Assembly: GCA_937889015.1 (NCBI GenBank) | Contig: CALARR010000213.1 | Location: 1-64,000 of the forward strand | Length of the DNA stretch: 64,000 bases | Direction: 5' to 3' | Source of the DNA: an uncultured Planctomycetales bacterium | GTDB lineage: Bacteria; Planctomycetota; Planctomycetia; Pirellulales; Thermoguttaceae | Shown here: in pieces, positions 53,862-62,721 of the stretch | Numbering within the stretch: position 1 is the stretch's first letter | How the letters are laid out: each line of letters starts with the position of its first letter | Translations under genes and position numbers: made by a program | Notes under the pieces: model-generated | Told to the model about the DNA's origin: nothing | Database searches by the model: none | The model's input: the letters and a program-made list of their open reading frames with translations, nothing else

Positions 53862-54893
53862 TCAGGAAGGGTGATCTGCTGGCCGTGTGGACTCGTAGCG
53901 GCCAAACACCATGCGGCCAGCGCTGGTCTGCAGGACGCTGGTCACGGAAATCGCCACGAGTTCGTTGAGATGCTCGCGGCCCCCCTCGACGACGACCATG
54001 GTGCCATCGTCCAGATATCCCACGCCCTGCCCCGGCGCTTCGCCCGTCTTCACCAGCCGGACCTCGACTTGTTCGCCGGGCAGGAAGCTGGGTTTCAAGG
54101 CGTTGGCCAGGTCGTTCAAGTTGATGACGGCCACCCCTTGCAGCCGCGCGACTTTGTTCAAGTTGTAGTCGTGGGTGATCAACCGACCTTCGAGGTGTTT
54201 GGCCAGCAGCACGAGCTTCATGTCGACCGGTTGTCCGGCCTGTTCCGGCAACTCGCGGTCGTAGATCGTCAGGTCCACACGCGGATTGCCGCGGAGCCGC
54301 TGGAGGATGTCCAACCCGCGGCGGCCTCGCGTGCGGCGCAGACGGTCCGAACTGTCCGCAATCGACTGCAGTTCCGCGATCACGAAACCGGGGATCACCA
54401 ATTGGGTGTCGATGATCTCTGTATCCACCACGTCGGCAATCCGGCCGTCGATGATCGCACTGGTGTCCAGCACGCAGGGCTTGCGGCCTTTGACTTCCTT
54501 GACGAATTCCACGTAGGGGATGAGGAAGCGGAAGTCATTCTTGGTCTGCAGCAGGAGGCTGATGCACAGGTAGCTCAAAACCACGGCCAGCACGATCTGC
54601 GTGGCATCGCGAAACCGGGGTGTCATCGGCACCGGAATCAGAGCCAGGCTGACGGCATAGGCCAGCAACAACCCCACCACCAGACCAAAATACACGGCCG
54701 AGATCGTGTCCAAATTCTTCCGGCGAGCGAGCATGTCGGCGGCGATGATCGCCCCGGCTACACCCATCGCGCCGCCAAACACCAGCCAACCGGCCCAGGG
54801 AACGTCGGGCGGAATCAGCCCCATACGAATGAAGAAGATCCCCATTCCACTGGCGACCATCAACAGGGCACACCGCAACACCAGCAGGGCCAT
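53862..54893 (-). CDS. PIN/TRAM-domain membrane protein
   Basis: A 343-residue protein from ATG 54893 (GAGGA 8 nt upstream); a GTG at 54908 is an alternative. Four hydrophobic segments fill residues 1-110. A PIN nuclease domain follows, with acidic residues in VLDTSAIIDGRIADVV and in ITHDYNLNKVA, then a TRAM domain (about 265-330) that binds RNA. This architecture matches the YacL-like family, thought to be a membrane-tethered ribonuclease. It ends 13 bp before the start of the spermidine synthase-like gene, same strand, so the two may be co-transcribed. Confidence 0.9.
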   Translation of the reverse strand: MALLVLRCALLMVASGMGIFFIRMGLIPPDVPWAGWLVFGGAMGVAGAIIAADMLARRKNLDTISAVYFGLVVGLLLAYAVSLALIPVPMTPRFRDATQIVLAVVLSYLCISLLLQTKNDFRFLIPYVEFVKEVKGRKPCVLDTSAIIDGRIADVVDTEIIDTQLVIPGFVIAELQSIADSSDRLRRTRGRRGLDILQRLRGNPRVDLTIYDRELPEQAGQPVDMKLVLLAKHLEGRLITHDYNLNKVARLQGVAVINLNDLANALKPSFLPGEQVEVRLVKTGEAPGQGVGYLDDGTMVVVEGGREHLNELVAISVTSVLQTSAGRMVFGRYESTRPADHPS

Positions 54894-55020
54894 GACGACG
54901 ATCCTCACTACGGACGCTCAGCCGTGCTAGACGCCCTGAGCAAGCCACGGCGGCCCAAAGCCCCGCGTGGATCCCTCACGCCATCGTGCACGATCGTTCT
55001 TGAATACTCACCAAAACGAC

Positions 55021-55593
55021 TCAACCGAGCCGGGCCGGTCTCGCAGCCTGACTCGCGGGGCAAGTCTGCACCTCCGCGCGCAACGACTCCCAAAGGGCTT
55101 CCAACGATTGGGGAATCACGTTGATCCCCGCCAGCGTGGGCATGAAGTTCGTATCGCCAGTCCATCGCGGCACGATATGCCAGTGTAGGTGATCGGGTAC
55201 GCCCGCCCCTGCTGCCCGGCCCAAGTTCAAACCCACGTTGAAACCCTGGGCATTGAGCAACTTGCGGAGCACCTCGGTCATCCGCGCCACGGTGAGCGAC
55301 AGTTCCAGGTGCGTCTCCGGATCAAGGCGGCTTAACTGGCCGACATGGCGGCGCGGAGCCACCAGCAGATGCCCATTGTTGTAAGGGTAGCGATTCAGCA
55401 GCGTGACGCAGTGCGTTCCGCGCAGCACGACCAGCACTTGTTGGTGGTCCTCGCAGGCCGCGGCACGGCACAGGAAACAGCCCGGATCGGCTCCGGGAAG
55501 CAGGTCGACCTGGCTCGCATCCGGCTCGGACACCGACTTGTCATGCTGCACGTAACTGAGCCGCCAAGGGGCCCAAATCCGCTCACTGGTCAC
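55021..55593 (-). CDS. HIT-family nucleotide hydrolase/phosphorylase
   Basis: A 190-residue protein of the AP4A-phosphorylase-like HIT group. The active-site motif is HLHWHIVPR, with the nucleophile His in the middle. An N-terminal zinc-like Cys pair (CFLCRAAACEDHQ) resembles the zinc-binding HIT variants. NGHLLVAPRRHV forms the nucleotide strand. The GTG at 55593 with GAGGG just upstream is preferred; an in-frame TTG at 55647 would add 18 residues. It probably splits or transfers dinucleoside polyphosphates. Immediate neighbours give no further hint. Confidence 0.88.
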   Translation of the reverse strand: MTSERIWAPWRLSYVQHDKSVSEPDASQVDLLPGADPGCFLCRAAACEDHQQVLVVLRGTHCVTLLNRYPYNNGHLLVAPRRHVGQLSRLDPETHLELSLTVARMTEVLRKLLNAQGFNVGLNLGRAAGAGVPDHLHWHIVPRWTGDTNFMPTLAGINVIPQSLEALWESLRAEVQTCPASQAARPARLG

Positions 55594-56050
55594 GATACCC
55601 TCACCAAACTGTGGAATACACGCAGCCCGATCACTTCGTGTTGCCAAGTCTAAGACGTAAAGGGTGTTAGAACAAGTGGGCCGATTTCGACTCCGAGGTG
55701 GTTGGGCGTCGCGAAATGGACTGAGGGGGGGAACCGCACGTCCATCGCGCCCGATCGCGACGGCCGAGGCAAGTCAATTGTAGCGAATAGGCTGACTTTG
55801 CCGATGAACAAGACCAAGGACCTTCGGTTGTGCCTTTGTCAGCATCCAGCCGCAAAAACGCGGAGAAGAGGCGTCCGGAGAAGGACTTGCGCTGCAATGG
55901 CCAACGATTCCGGCGCCAGAATCGGGGCGGAGTTTGTCTCCGCCAAGTATGGGCAGATTGCCGCCCTCGCCCAATCGGTCCTTGACTACTAAACTGAATT
56001 CGGTCGAATGGCCCAGTTGTGCGTTTTCCGTCCCCTATATCGAGTGGCTT
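55594..56050. other. Intergenic region before scpA
   Basis: About 460 bp. An in-frame extension of scpA to 55934 exists but would add an unlikely leader. I see no RNA gene or strong hairpin. It should contain the scpA promoter and that of the HIT gene. Confidence 0.4.
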
Positions 56051-56836
56051 GTGATCGCTGAGTTTCGCGTCGATCTCGATCTGTTTCGCGGTCCGATGGA
56101 TCTGCTGCTGTACCTGGTGCGCAAGCACGAGGTGGAGATCCTCGATCTGCCGATCGCCTCCATCACGGACCAGTTCCTGGAACACCTGGGCGTGCTGGAG
56201 CAGATCGACGTGGGAGCGGTGGGGGACTTCGTGGCTATGGCCGCCACGTTGATTGAAGTCAAGTCGCAGACCGTCCTGCCGCATAGCGAAGAGGTGGAGG
56301 AAGAAATCGAGGATTCGCGGCACGAGTTGGTCCGCCGACTGCTGGACTACAAGAAGTACCGCGATGCGGCCACGATTCTGGAAGAACGCGGACGGACTTG
56401 GCAACAGCACTATCCGCGACTCATCGACGACCTGCCCGCAGCCCGGCAAGACCCCAACGAAGAACCGATCCAGGAGGTCGAGTTGTGGGATCTGGTCAGC
56501 GCGTTTGGGCGGATCATGCGCGAGACGGTCGCGGCGCAGCCCTCGAACATCGTCTACGACGACACGCCGATCCACGTGTACATGGGGCGGATCCATGCGC
56601 GATTGCTGGAGGAGCGGCAAGTGGCCTTCAGCAGCTTGTTTCAGCCGGGCATGCACAAGTCGACGCTGGTAGGCATCTTCCTGGCCGTGCTGGAGTTGGT
56701 CCGTCACCACAATGTCCGCGTGGAACAGAACCAGGTGTTCGGCGAGATCTGGCTCCAGCCCGACCCCAACTGCCACGAACCGCTAGATCTCTCGGCCGTC
56801 GACGACTACGAGCATCCGGCGCCGGATGGCGAGTAG
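56051..56836 (+). CDS. scpA: Segregation and condensation protein ScpA
   Basis: A 261-residue kleisin that links the SMC heads and ScpB in chromosome condensation. From GTG 56051 it begins with FRVDLDLFRGPMDLLLYLVRKHEVEILDLPIASIT, the N-terminal SMC-binding helix motif. MAATLIEVKSQTVLP and the winged-helix end (VGIFLAVLELVRHHNVRVEQ) are typical. Neither scpB nor smc is in this window. It is followed 24 bp later by the metallo-beta-lactamase gene. Confidence 0.93.
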   Translation: MIAEFRVDLDLFRGPMDLLLYLVRKHEVEILDLPIASITDQFLEHLGVLEQIDVGAVGDFVAMAATLIEVKSQTVLPHSEEVEEEIEDSRHELVRRLLDYKKYRDAATILEERGRTWQQHYPRLIDDLPAARQDPNEEPIQEVELWDLVSAFGRIMRETVAAQPSNIVYDDTPIHVYMGRIHARLLEERQVAFSSLFQPGMHKSTLVGIFLAVLELVRHHNVRVEQNQVFGEIWLQPDPNCHEPLDLSAVDDYEHPAPDGE

Positions 56837-56860
56837 CTCCAGCCCCTCCGGAATCAATGC

Positions 56861-57700
56861 ATGGTCGAGAATCTGCCCGTTCAAACCCTGGTCTACAAAG
56901 ACATCACGGTCGAGGGCTATTCTCGGGCCGCCGTGCAGACCTACTGGCGCATTCCGGAGTGGAAGCTGGGGTTTGATTTGGGGGGCCAGCCCTGGTCGTT
57001 CATGGGCACGCCCACCTGGTTCGTCTCCCATGCGCATCTGGATCATCTGGTGTCTCTGCCGGTCTATGTTTCCCGCCGGCGGATGATGAAGATGGAGCCG
57101 CCCACGATCTATTTGCCGCAAGGCACGGCCGATCCGCTGCACCGCCTGTTGCGACTATTCAGCCGCCTGGATCGGGGCCGGTTGCCCTGCACGTTGATCG
57201 AAGTCGAGCCTGGCCAGGAGATCGAAATCTCGCGCGAGCAGGTGGTGACCGTATCGGCCACCAAGCATACGGTGCCCTCGTTGGGCTTCGTCGTCTGGGA
57301 ACGGCGGCGCAAGCTGCGGCCCGAGTTCCAGGGACTGCCCGGCGACAAGATCCGCGACCTGCGTCTGGCCGGAACCGACGTGACTCGCGAGGTCCGCCTG
57401 CCCCGGTTGGCCTATCTGGGCGACAGCGCGCCGGAAGGGCTCGACGCCTGCCCTGCCATGTACGAGGCCGAGGTGTTGATCATGGAGATCACCTTTGTCG
57501 CCCCCAGCCATCGCAAGGACAAGATCCACAAGTTCGGGCACATGCACCTGGACGACGTCGTGGAACGCCGCCAGCGGTTCAAGAATGAGTTGGTGATCGC
57601 CTCGCACTTCAGCACGCGATACCACCAGCGACAGATCCAGCATTGGATCGCCAAGGGCCTGCCCGATCAGCTCGAAGGCCGGCTAAGACTGTGGGTATAG
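56861..57700 (+). CDS. RNase Z-like metallo-beta-lactamase-fold protein
   Basis: A 279-residue protein of the beta-lactamase fold. The zinc motif is SHAHLDHL at about residues 56-63. KHTVPSLGFVVWE provides the RNase Z-type His region, YLGDSAPEG the bridging Asp, and KFGHMHLDD and VIASHFSTRYHQ the later His residues. The pattern is closer to tRNA 3' endonuclease Z than to glyoxalase II, but the protein is shorter than bacterial RNase Z and has no clear flexible arm. It lies 24 bp after scpA and is likely in the same operon. Exact substrate unknown. Confidence 0.85.
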   Translation: MVENLPVQTLVYKDITVEGYSRAAVQTYWRIPEWKLGFDLGGQPWSFMGTPTWFVSHAHLDHLVSLPVYVSRRRMMKMEPPTIYLPQGTADPLHRLLRLFSRLDRGRLPCTLIEVEPGQEIEISREQVVTVSATKHTVPSLGFVVWERRRKLRPEFQGLPGDKIRDLRLAGTDVTREVRLPRLAYLGDSAPEGLDACPAMYEAEVLIMEITFVAPSHRKDKIHKFGHMHLDDVVERRQRFKNELVIASHFSTRYHQRQIQHWIAKGLPDQLEGRLRLWV

Positions 57701-57825
57701 TCCGCAGGAGGGGTGTGCCATTCCAGCGCACCTCGACGTGATAGCGTGTCCCTGCTGGACAATGGTATCATGAAGACCTCTGCTAACTTCGTATCCCCCT
57801 TGTAGCCAACCGTCGGAGGACCACT

Positions 57826-59190
57826 GTGAGTCAGCCCACCCAGATCGGAGCGTCGCGTCGGGAGTTTCTCAAACACAGCGGACAACTAGCGGCCGTTTCG
57901 GCCTTGGCCGGAGTGAGCATTCCGCATGTACATGCCGCGGAGAGCAGTCTGATCCAGGTGGCGTTGATTGGCTGTGGCGGGCGCGGCACCGGCGCGGCGG
58001 CCAACGCCCTGTCGGTCCAGAATGGCCCGATCAAGCTGGTGGCAATGGCCGACGTGTTCGAGAAGAAGCTGGCCGGCAGCTACACCAACCTTTCCAAGAA
58101 GTTTCCCCAGCAGGTCGATGTGCCTGAGGACCGCCGGTTCCTGGGTTTCGATGGTTATCGCAAGGCCATGGATTGCCTGAAGCCGGGCGACGTGGCCATT
58201 TTCGCCACTCCGCCCGCGTTCCGCTGGGTGCACTTCGGCTACGCCATCGACAAGAGTCTGAACGTCTTCATGGAGAAGCCGGTCACGGTCGACGGGCCGA
58301 CCACGCGCAAGATGTTCGCCCTGGCCGACAAGGCCCAGCAGAAGAATCTCAAGGTCGGCGTGGGCCTGATGGTTCGCCACTGCCGCGGCCGTCGCGAGCT
58401 GTTCGACCGCATCCGCTCCGGCGAGATCGGGGATCTGGTCTCGCTCCGCGCGTATCGCATGGGCAATGGTGGCGGGTTCGCCGGCCCCAAGCCGGAGAAC
58501 CTCACGGAGGTGATGTACCAGATCCAGCGGTTCCACGGCTTCCTGTGGGCCAGCGGCGGCGTGTACAGCGATTTCTACATCCACCAGATCGACGAGTGCT
58601 CTTGGATGAAGGACGCCTGGCCGGTCAAGGCCCAGGCCCTCGGAGGCCGGCACTACCGCGGTGACAAGATCGACCAAAACCTGGACACGTACTCGATCGA
58701 GTATACCTTCCCCGATGGCACCAAGCTCTTCTACTACGGCCGGCAAATGCCCGGCTGCTATGCCGAGTTTGCCAGCTACGCCCACGGCACCAAGGGCGCG
58801 GCGGTGATTTCCACATCGGCACACACGCCGGGCAAGGTCCGCACGTTCAAGGGCCATAACATGACCCCGGAAGAACTGCTGTGGGCCTTCCCCCAGCCGG
58901 AAACCAGCCCCTATCAGTTGGAGTGGGACGACCTGATCGACGCCATTCGCGGCAACAAGCCCTACAACGAGGCACGCCGCGGAGCCGAGGCCAGCCTGGT
59001 CACCTCCATGGGACGCATGGCGGCCCATACCGGTCAGATCGTGACCTTCGAGCAAATCCTCAACAGCGACCACGAGTTCGCCCCGGATGTCGATAAGCTG
59101 ACAGCCGACGGGCCTGCCCCGATCCTGCTGGACAAGGAGGGCAAGTACCCGGTGCCGCAACCAGGCGTGCTCACCAAGCGCGAATATTGA
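57826..59190 (+). CDS. Tat-exported Gfo/Idh/MocA family dehydrogenase
   Basis: A 454-residue protein from GTG 57826, with GGAGGA 5 nt upstream. A twin-arginine signal lies at residues 9-33 (SRREFLKHSG, then Ala-rich, VHAAES cut site). The Rossmann fold begins VALIGCGGRGTGAAAN. The NAD-binding FMEKPVTVDG segment carries the catalytic-side Lys, and YSDFYIHQIDECSWMKDA contains the metal or proton-shuttle His. Exported planctomycete members act on carbohydrate or uronate derivatives outside the cytoplasm, with cofactor loaded before export. Neighbours give no clear substrate. Confidence 0.92.
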   Translation: MSQPTQIGASRREFLKHSGQLAAVSALAGVSIPHVHAAESSLIQVALIGCGGRGTGAAANALSVQNGPIKLVAMADVFEKKLAGSYTNLSKKFPQQVDVPEDRRFLGFDGYRKAMDCLKPGDVAIFATPPAFRWVHFGYAIDKSLNVFMEKPVTVDGPTTRKMFALADKAQQKNLKVGVGLMVRHCRGRRELFDRIRSGEIGDLVSLRAYRMGNGGGFAGPKPENLTEVMYQIQRFHGFLWASGGVYSDFYIHQIDECSWMKDAWPVKAQALGGRHYRGDKIDQNLDTYSIEYTFPDGTKLFYYGRQMPGCYAEFASYAHGTKGAAVISTSAHTPGKVRTFKGHNMTPEELLWAFPQPETSPYQLEWDDLIDAIRGNKPYNEARRGAEASLVTSMGRMAAHTGQIVTFEQILNSDHEFAPDVDKLTADGPAPILLDKEGKYPVPQPGVLTKREY

Positions 59191-59350
59191 CCCGTCGATG
59201 GGATCCTGCTTTGCCAATGAGCCGAGGGCGCGGAAGCGGGAGGGCGTTTTCCGCCCTCCCCCAGGGTCGCCCGAGGCCATTGGCCGTGCAGGGATCGATT
59301 TCGATGCCACCCACGTATCGCCCTTCTCTTGGAACCAACCGAGGACTGCC

Positions 59351-60007
59351 ATGAACGCCCCTTGGCTGCTGGATCGCCGTTCCTGGCTGGCTTGCCTGAC
59401 GCTGCCCCTGCTGGCCCGCTGCCTGCCGGCCGGTGCCGCCGTGCTGCAGGATGCCGATGCCAAAGATCCCTTTCCCTTGTCCGAGTGTCCGGTCTGTGGC
59501 ACGCCCCTGGAAGCGAAGACCATCGTCGTCCAAGGGCCGATCGATATACCGGTCTGCTCCAAGGATTGCGCCGATTCGGCACGACAGAACATGGGCGACC
59601 TGGTGCGGACCATCGAGAAGCGGATTATCGAGCAGCAGTTGCCCTTCTATCCGCTGACGACCTGCGTGGTCGACGACACGAAGCTGGGGGAAGGGGTCGG
59701 CTTCAACCACGTCTTCCGCAACCGGCTCTTCCGCCTGTGCAGCGAAGACTGCCGGATCAAGCTCGAAGCAGAACCGGCCGACTACTTCGAACTGCTCAAC
59801 GAGGCGGTGATCAAGAAGCAGAAGGCCACCTATCCGCTGACCACTTGCCTCGTTAGCGACCAGCCGCTGGGCGCCGACGCCGTGGACTACGTCGTGGCGA
59901 ACCAACTGGTCCGCCTGGCCCAGGAATCCCTGAAGGCCAAGTTCAATCGACAGGCGGGCTTGTACATGGAGAAACTGCGCGAAGCGCGCCAGGCGGCGAA
60001 GAAATAG
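59351..60007 (+). CDS. Secreted TRASH/YHS-like metal-binding domain protein
   Basis: A 218-residue protein with a signal-like N-terminus (RRSWLACLTLPLLARCLPAGAA). Three related modules follow. The first has CPVCGTPL and VCSKDC. The second has YPLTTCVVDDTKLG and LCSEDCRIK. The third has YPLTTCLVSDQPLG but reads RLAQESLK where the Cys-x3-Cys should be, so its metal site looks lost. Related planctomycete proteins share the YPL-x-TCVV-x-LG and FCC-x2-C motifs, which resemble metal-binding (copper-type) TRASH or YHS domains. It is probably exported. It is 53 bp before the sensor kinase gene. Confidence 0.72.
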   Translation: MNAPWLLDRRSWLACLTLPLLARCLPAGAAVLQDADAKDPFPLSECPVCGTPLEAKTIVVQGPIDIPVCSKDCADSARQNMGDLVRTIEKRIIEQQLPFYPLTTCVVDDTKLGEGVGFNHVFRNRLFRLCSEDCRIKLEAEPADYFELLNEAVIKKQKATYPLTTCLVSDQPLGADAVDYVVANQLVRLAQESLKAKFNRQAGLYMEKLREARQAAKK

Positions 60008-60060
60008 GGCGGCGCCGCCGCCGAACGCCTCGTTCAGACCCTGCGCGGAATCCTGCGAAC

Positions 60061-61839
60061 ATGAAACGCGTACGTCTCTTCTGGCAGATCTTCCCGGCCT
60101 GCGTGGGCATCAGCATCGGACTGTTGTTGGTCCTCTATCTGACCGGTCGGCGCAGCCTGGAGGAATTCTACTGGCAGGAGGTGACCGACTCGCTGAAGAC
60201 GCAGGTCCGCTTTGTGTCTCAGGCGGCGGCCGTCTTGCTGAAACGCGACGACCGTGCTGGACTGGATGCCTTGGTCAAGCAAATGGGACGCGACAGCGGC
60301 GTCCGTTTGACTGTGGTTCTACCGTCGGGCAGGGTCCTGGCCGAGTCGAACCAAAACCCGCTGCACATGGACGACCACCACGATCGTCCGGAGATCGCCA
60401 CAGCGCTCCGCAGCGGAGAGTTCGGCCAGTCCGTGCGCCGCAGTCCCACGTTGGACGAAGCCTTCCTCTACGTGGCCTATGCCTGGAACGAAGACGGCAA
60501 GACCAAGGCCGTGGTCCGTGCGGCGCGTTCGACTGCGGCCATCCAGCAGGGACTGGACGGTCTGTTGCGGCGAATCCTGGCGGCCGCTCTGGCGGCGGTC
60601 GTGCTCAGCGTGGCCGCCAGTTGGGCCCTGGCCCGGCGCATCAGTCTGCCTCTGGAAGTGATGACCGACGGGGTGCAGCGGTTCGGCGGCGGCGATCTTG
60701 AGCACCGGTTGCCGATCACGGGCTCGCGGGAGTTGGCCACCCTGGCCGAGTCGCTCAACGACATGGCCTCCCAACTGGAGGAACAGATTCAGACCGTGGT
60801 CCGCCAGGGCAACGAGCAGGAGGCTGTGCTGCAGAGCATGGAGGACGGGGTGCTCACGCTTGACACCCAAGGTCGGATCCTGGATCTCAACGCCGCCGGC
60901 CAGCGGATGTTCGGATTGGACGCCAGCCAGGTCCACGGCCGTTACATTCAGGAGGTCCTCCGCCGGCCGCGCCTGCTGAATTTCGTCGAGGCCCTGCTCG
61001 CCAGCTTCGTGCCCCGACAGGAAGAAATCGTGATCTACGACGAAGGCCGCCGCGTGCTGGCCGCCTATGGCAACACGCTGCGCAACGCCAAGCACGAGCC
61101 GACCGGCATCCTGATCGTGCTCCGCGAAGTGACGCGCCTACAGCAACTGGAGACCATGCGACGGGATTTCGTGGCCAACGTGAGCCACGAATTGCGCACG
61201 CCGCTGACGGCGATCAAAGGTTACCTGGAGACTTTGCTGGACGGCGGGCTGGCCGACAAGGAGCTCACCGAGCGGTTCTTCAAGATCATCGTCACCCAAA
61301 CCGATCGCCTGACGGCGATCCTGGACGACGTGCTCAGCCTGGCCCGGATCGAGAAGGAAACCGAAGAACGCCAGGTGCAACTGGAGCCCACGGCGTTGCA
61401 CGGCGTTGTGCAGTCGGCCGTGGCCGCCTGCACCCCGCAGGCCGAGGGACGCGGCATCCGCCTGCACTGCGATTGCCCCGAAGACCTCAGCGCGCGCATC
61501 CACCCCGGCCTGCTCGAACAGGCCCTGGTGAACTTGATCGACAACGCGATCAAGTATTCCGAACCGAACAAGGAAATCTGGATCGAAGCCGCGGGAACGG
61601 CCGAAGGCGTTCGGCTAAGCGTCTTGGACCAGGGCTGCGGGATCGAGGCCCGTCACCTGCACCGCCTCTTCGAGCGATTCTACCGCGTGGACGCCTCGCG
61701 GAGCCGCAAGACGGGCGGTACGGGGCTAGGCCTGGCGATCGTCAAGCACATCGCTATCGCCCATGGCGGATGGACCAGCGTCGAGAGTACGCCCGGCCAC
61801 GGAAGCCGCTTCTCGATCCACTTGCCGAATGCCGCCTGA
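60061..61839 (+). CDS. PhoR-type sensor histidine kinase
   Basis: A 592-residue membrane kinase. TM1 lies at about residues 13-28, a periplasmic domain at 30-160, and TM2 at 167-185 (RRILAAALAAVVLSVAASWALA region), then HAMP (about 186-240), PAS (about 255-350), and HisKA with phospho-acceptor His376 in VSHELRTPLTAIKG. The HATPase_c has N (LVNLIDNAIKYS), G1 (LDQGCGIEARH), F and G2 boxes (GGTGLGLAIVKHI). It resembles phosphate-type PhoR kinases. No response regulator gene is in the window. Its 3' end overlaps the convergent DUF1080 gene by 86 bp. Confidence 0.92.
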   Translation: MKRVRLFWQIFPACVGISIGLLLVLYLTGRRSLEEFYWQEVTDSLKTQVRFVSQAAAVLLKRDDRAGLDALVKQMGRDSGVRLTVVLPSGRVLAESNQNPLHMDDHHDRPEIATALRSGEFGQSVRRSPTLDEAFLYVAYAWNEDGKTKAVVRAARSTAAIQQGLDGLLRRILAAALAAVVLSVAASWALARRISLPLEVMTDGVQRFGGGDLEHRLPITGSRELATLAESLNDMASQLEEQIQTVVRQGNEQEAVLQSMEDGVLTLDTQGRILDLNAAGQRMFGLDASQVHGRYIQEVLRRPRLLNFVEALLASFVPRQEEIVIYDEGRRVLAAYGNTLRNAKHEPTGILIVLREVTRLQQLETMRRDFVANVSHELRTPLTAIKGYLETLLDGGLADKELTERFFKIIVTQTDRLTAILDDVLSLARIEKETEERQVQLEPTALHGVVQSAVAACTPQAEGRGIRLHCDCPEDLSARIHPGLLEQALVNLIDNAIKYSEPNKEIWIEAAGTAEGVRLSVLDQGCGIEARHLHRLFERFYRVDASRSRKTGGTGLGLAIVKHIAIAHGGWTSVESTPGHGSRFSIHLPNAA

Positions 61840-62539
61840 CTTCGTCCTGGGGACGCTGCAACTCCTGGATGCGGACGTTCCGCCACCGGACCTGCAGCTT
61901 GGGGTCGCCCTTGACGGCGTGGACCTGCAAGCCGATGAAGCCCCGCGTGTCCTTGGCCTCGGTGTAGGTGGCGCAAGGCACGCCGTTGACGAAGGTCTTG
62001 ATGGTCCGCCCCACGCACTCCACGCGGAACTTGTTCCACTGGTTGTCGCGGAACGCGGCGCGCGCGACCGGATCTTCGGCCACATTGGCCAGCCAGCAGC
62101 GTTCGCGACCTTCGCCGTAGATGCCGCCCGACGTGCCGGTGGTCTCGTTGGAGATCTCGACCTGGTCGCCGTAGACCCGGCCGGCCGGATTGGTGACCTT
62201 GACCTGTTTGCCGTTGCGCTCGATGGTCTGCGTGTTCTCGGTCTCGTAGACGTGGCTGCGGACCTGCACGCCGGAGTTCAGGGCCGGATCGTTCTTGACC
62301 TCGAATTCGAGGATGAAGTCGCTGTACTCCCGCTTGGTGCAGAGGAACGTGTTGGGGCTCTTTTCGACCGTGGTGCCCACGATGCAGCCATCTTCCACGT
62401 GATAGGTGGCCACGCCGCTGCGGACTTCCCAGCCATCCAGCGAGCGGCCGTCGAACAGGTCGGTCCAGCCTGCGGCCGACACGACGGAAGCGATTCCCAA
62501 GACCAGCAACGCGCTTACGGTTACAGCGATTCTCGGCAT
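61754..62539 (-). CDS. Secreted DUF1080 (3-keto-disaccharide hydrolase-like) protein with an odd C-terminal tail
   Basis: A 261-residue protein with a Sec signal (residues 1-22, ending VVSAA). The domain has GWTDLFDGRSLDGWE, then VEDGCIVG, FILEFEVKND, SGVQVRS and the C-terminal GFIGLQVHAVKGDPKLQVRWRNVRI, typical of the concanavalin-like 3-keto-glucoside hydrolases. After the usual end, about residue 227, a 34-residue Arg/Ser-rich tail reads antisense through the kinase 3' end, until a stop at 61754. The tail is not part of the family, so the normal stop may have been lost, or the tail is a read-through quirk of convergent genes. Confidence 0.85.
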   Translation of the reverse strand: MPRIAVTVSALLVLGIASVVSAAGWTDLFDGRSLDGWEVRSGVATYHVEDGCIVGTTVEKSPNTFLCTKREYSDFILEFEVKNDPALNSGVQVRSHVYETENTQTIERNGKQVKVTNPAGRVYGDQVEISNETTGTSGGIYGEGRERCWLANVAEDPVARAAFRDNQWNKFRVECVGRTIKTFVNGVPCATYTEAKDTRGFIGLQVHAVKGDPKLQVRWRNVRIQELQRPQDEVRRHSASGSRSGFRGRAYSRRWSIRHGR

Positions 62540-62578
62540 GACAGTCCCTTTTCAGACGAAGGTGTGACGAACGATGTT

Positions 62579-62660
62579 CGAGCCGGTCCCAAAACCAGTC
62601 GGCAGCTCAGTCCTGCTGGGCCGCGCGGAGGTGGCTGGGGCGGTTGTGGGATAGGTCCTT
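62579..62660 (+). repeat. Interspersed 81-bp repeat, family 1, single copy
   Basis: It reads AGCCGGTCCCAAAACCAGTCG and ends GTGGGATAGGTCCTT. It aligns with the copies at 18538 and 49682 and with the coding repeats at 5995-6237, with slightly more substitutions. It sits in the gap between the DUF1080 start and the lepB 3' end, upstream of DUF1080. Confidence 0.85.
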
Positions 62661-62721
62661 GGTTGGCGGATCGTATTCGGTGGGTGAAACGCGCAGGGAG
62701 CCGCGTGGTGTGTCGCGCGGC

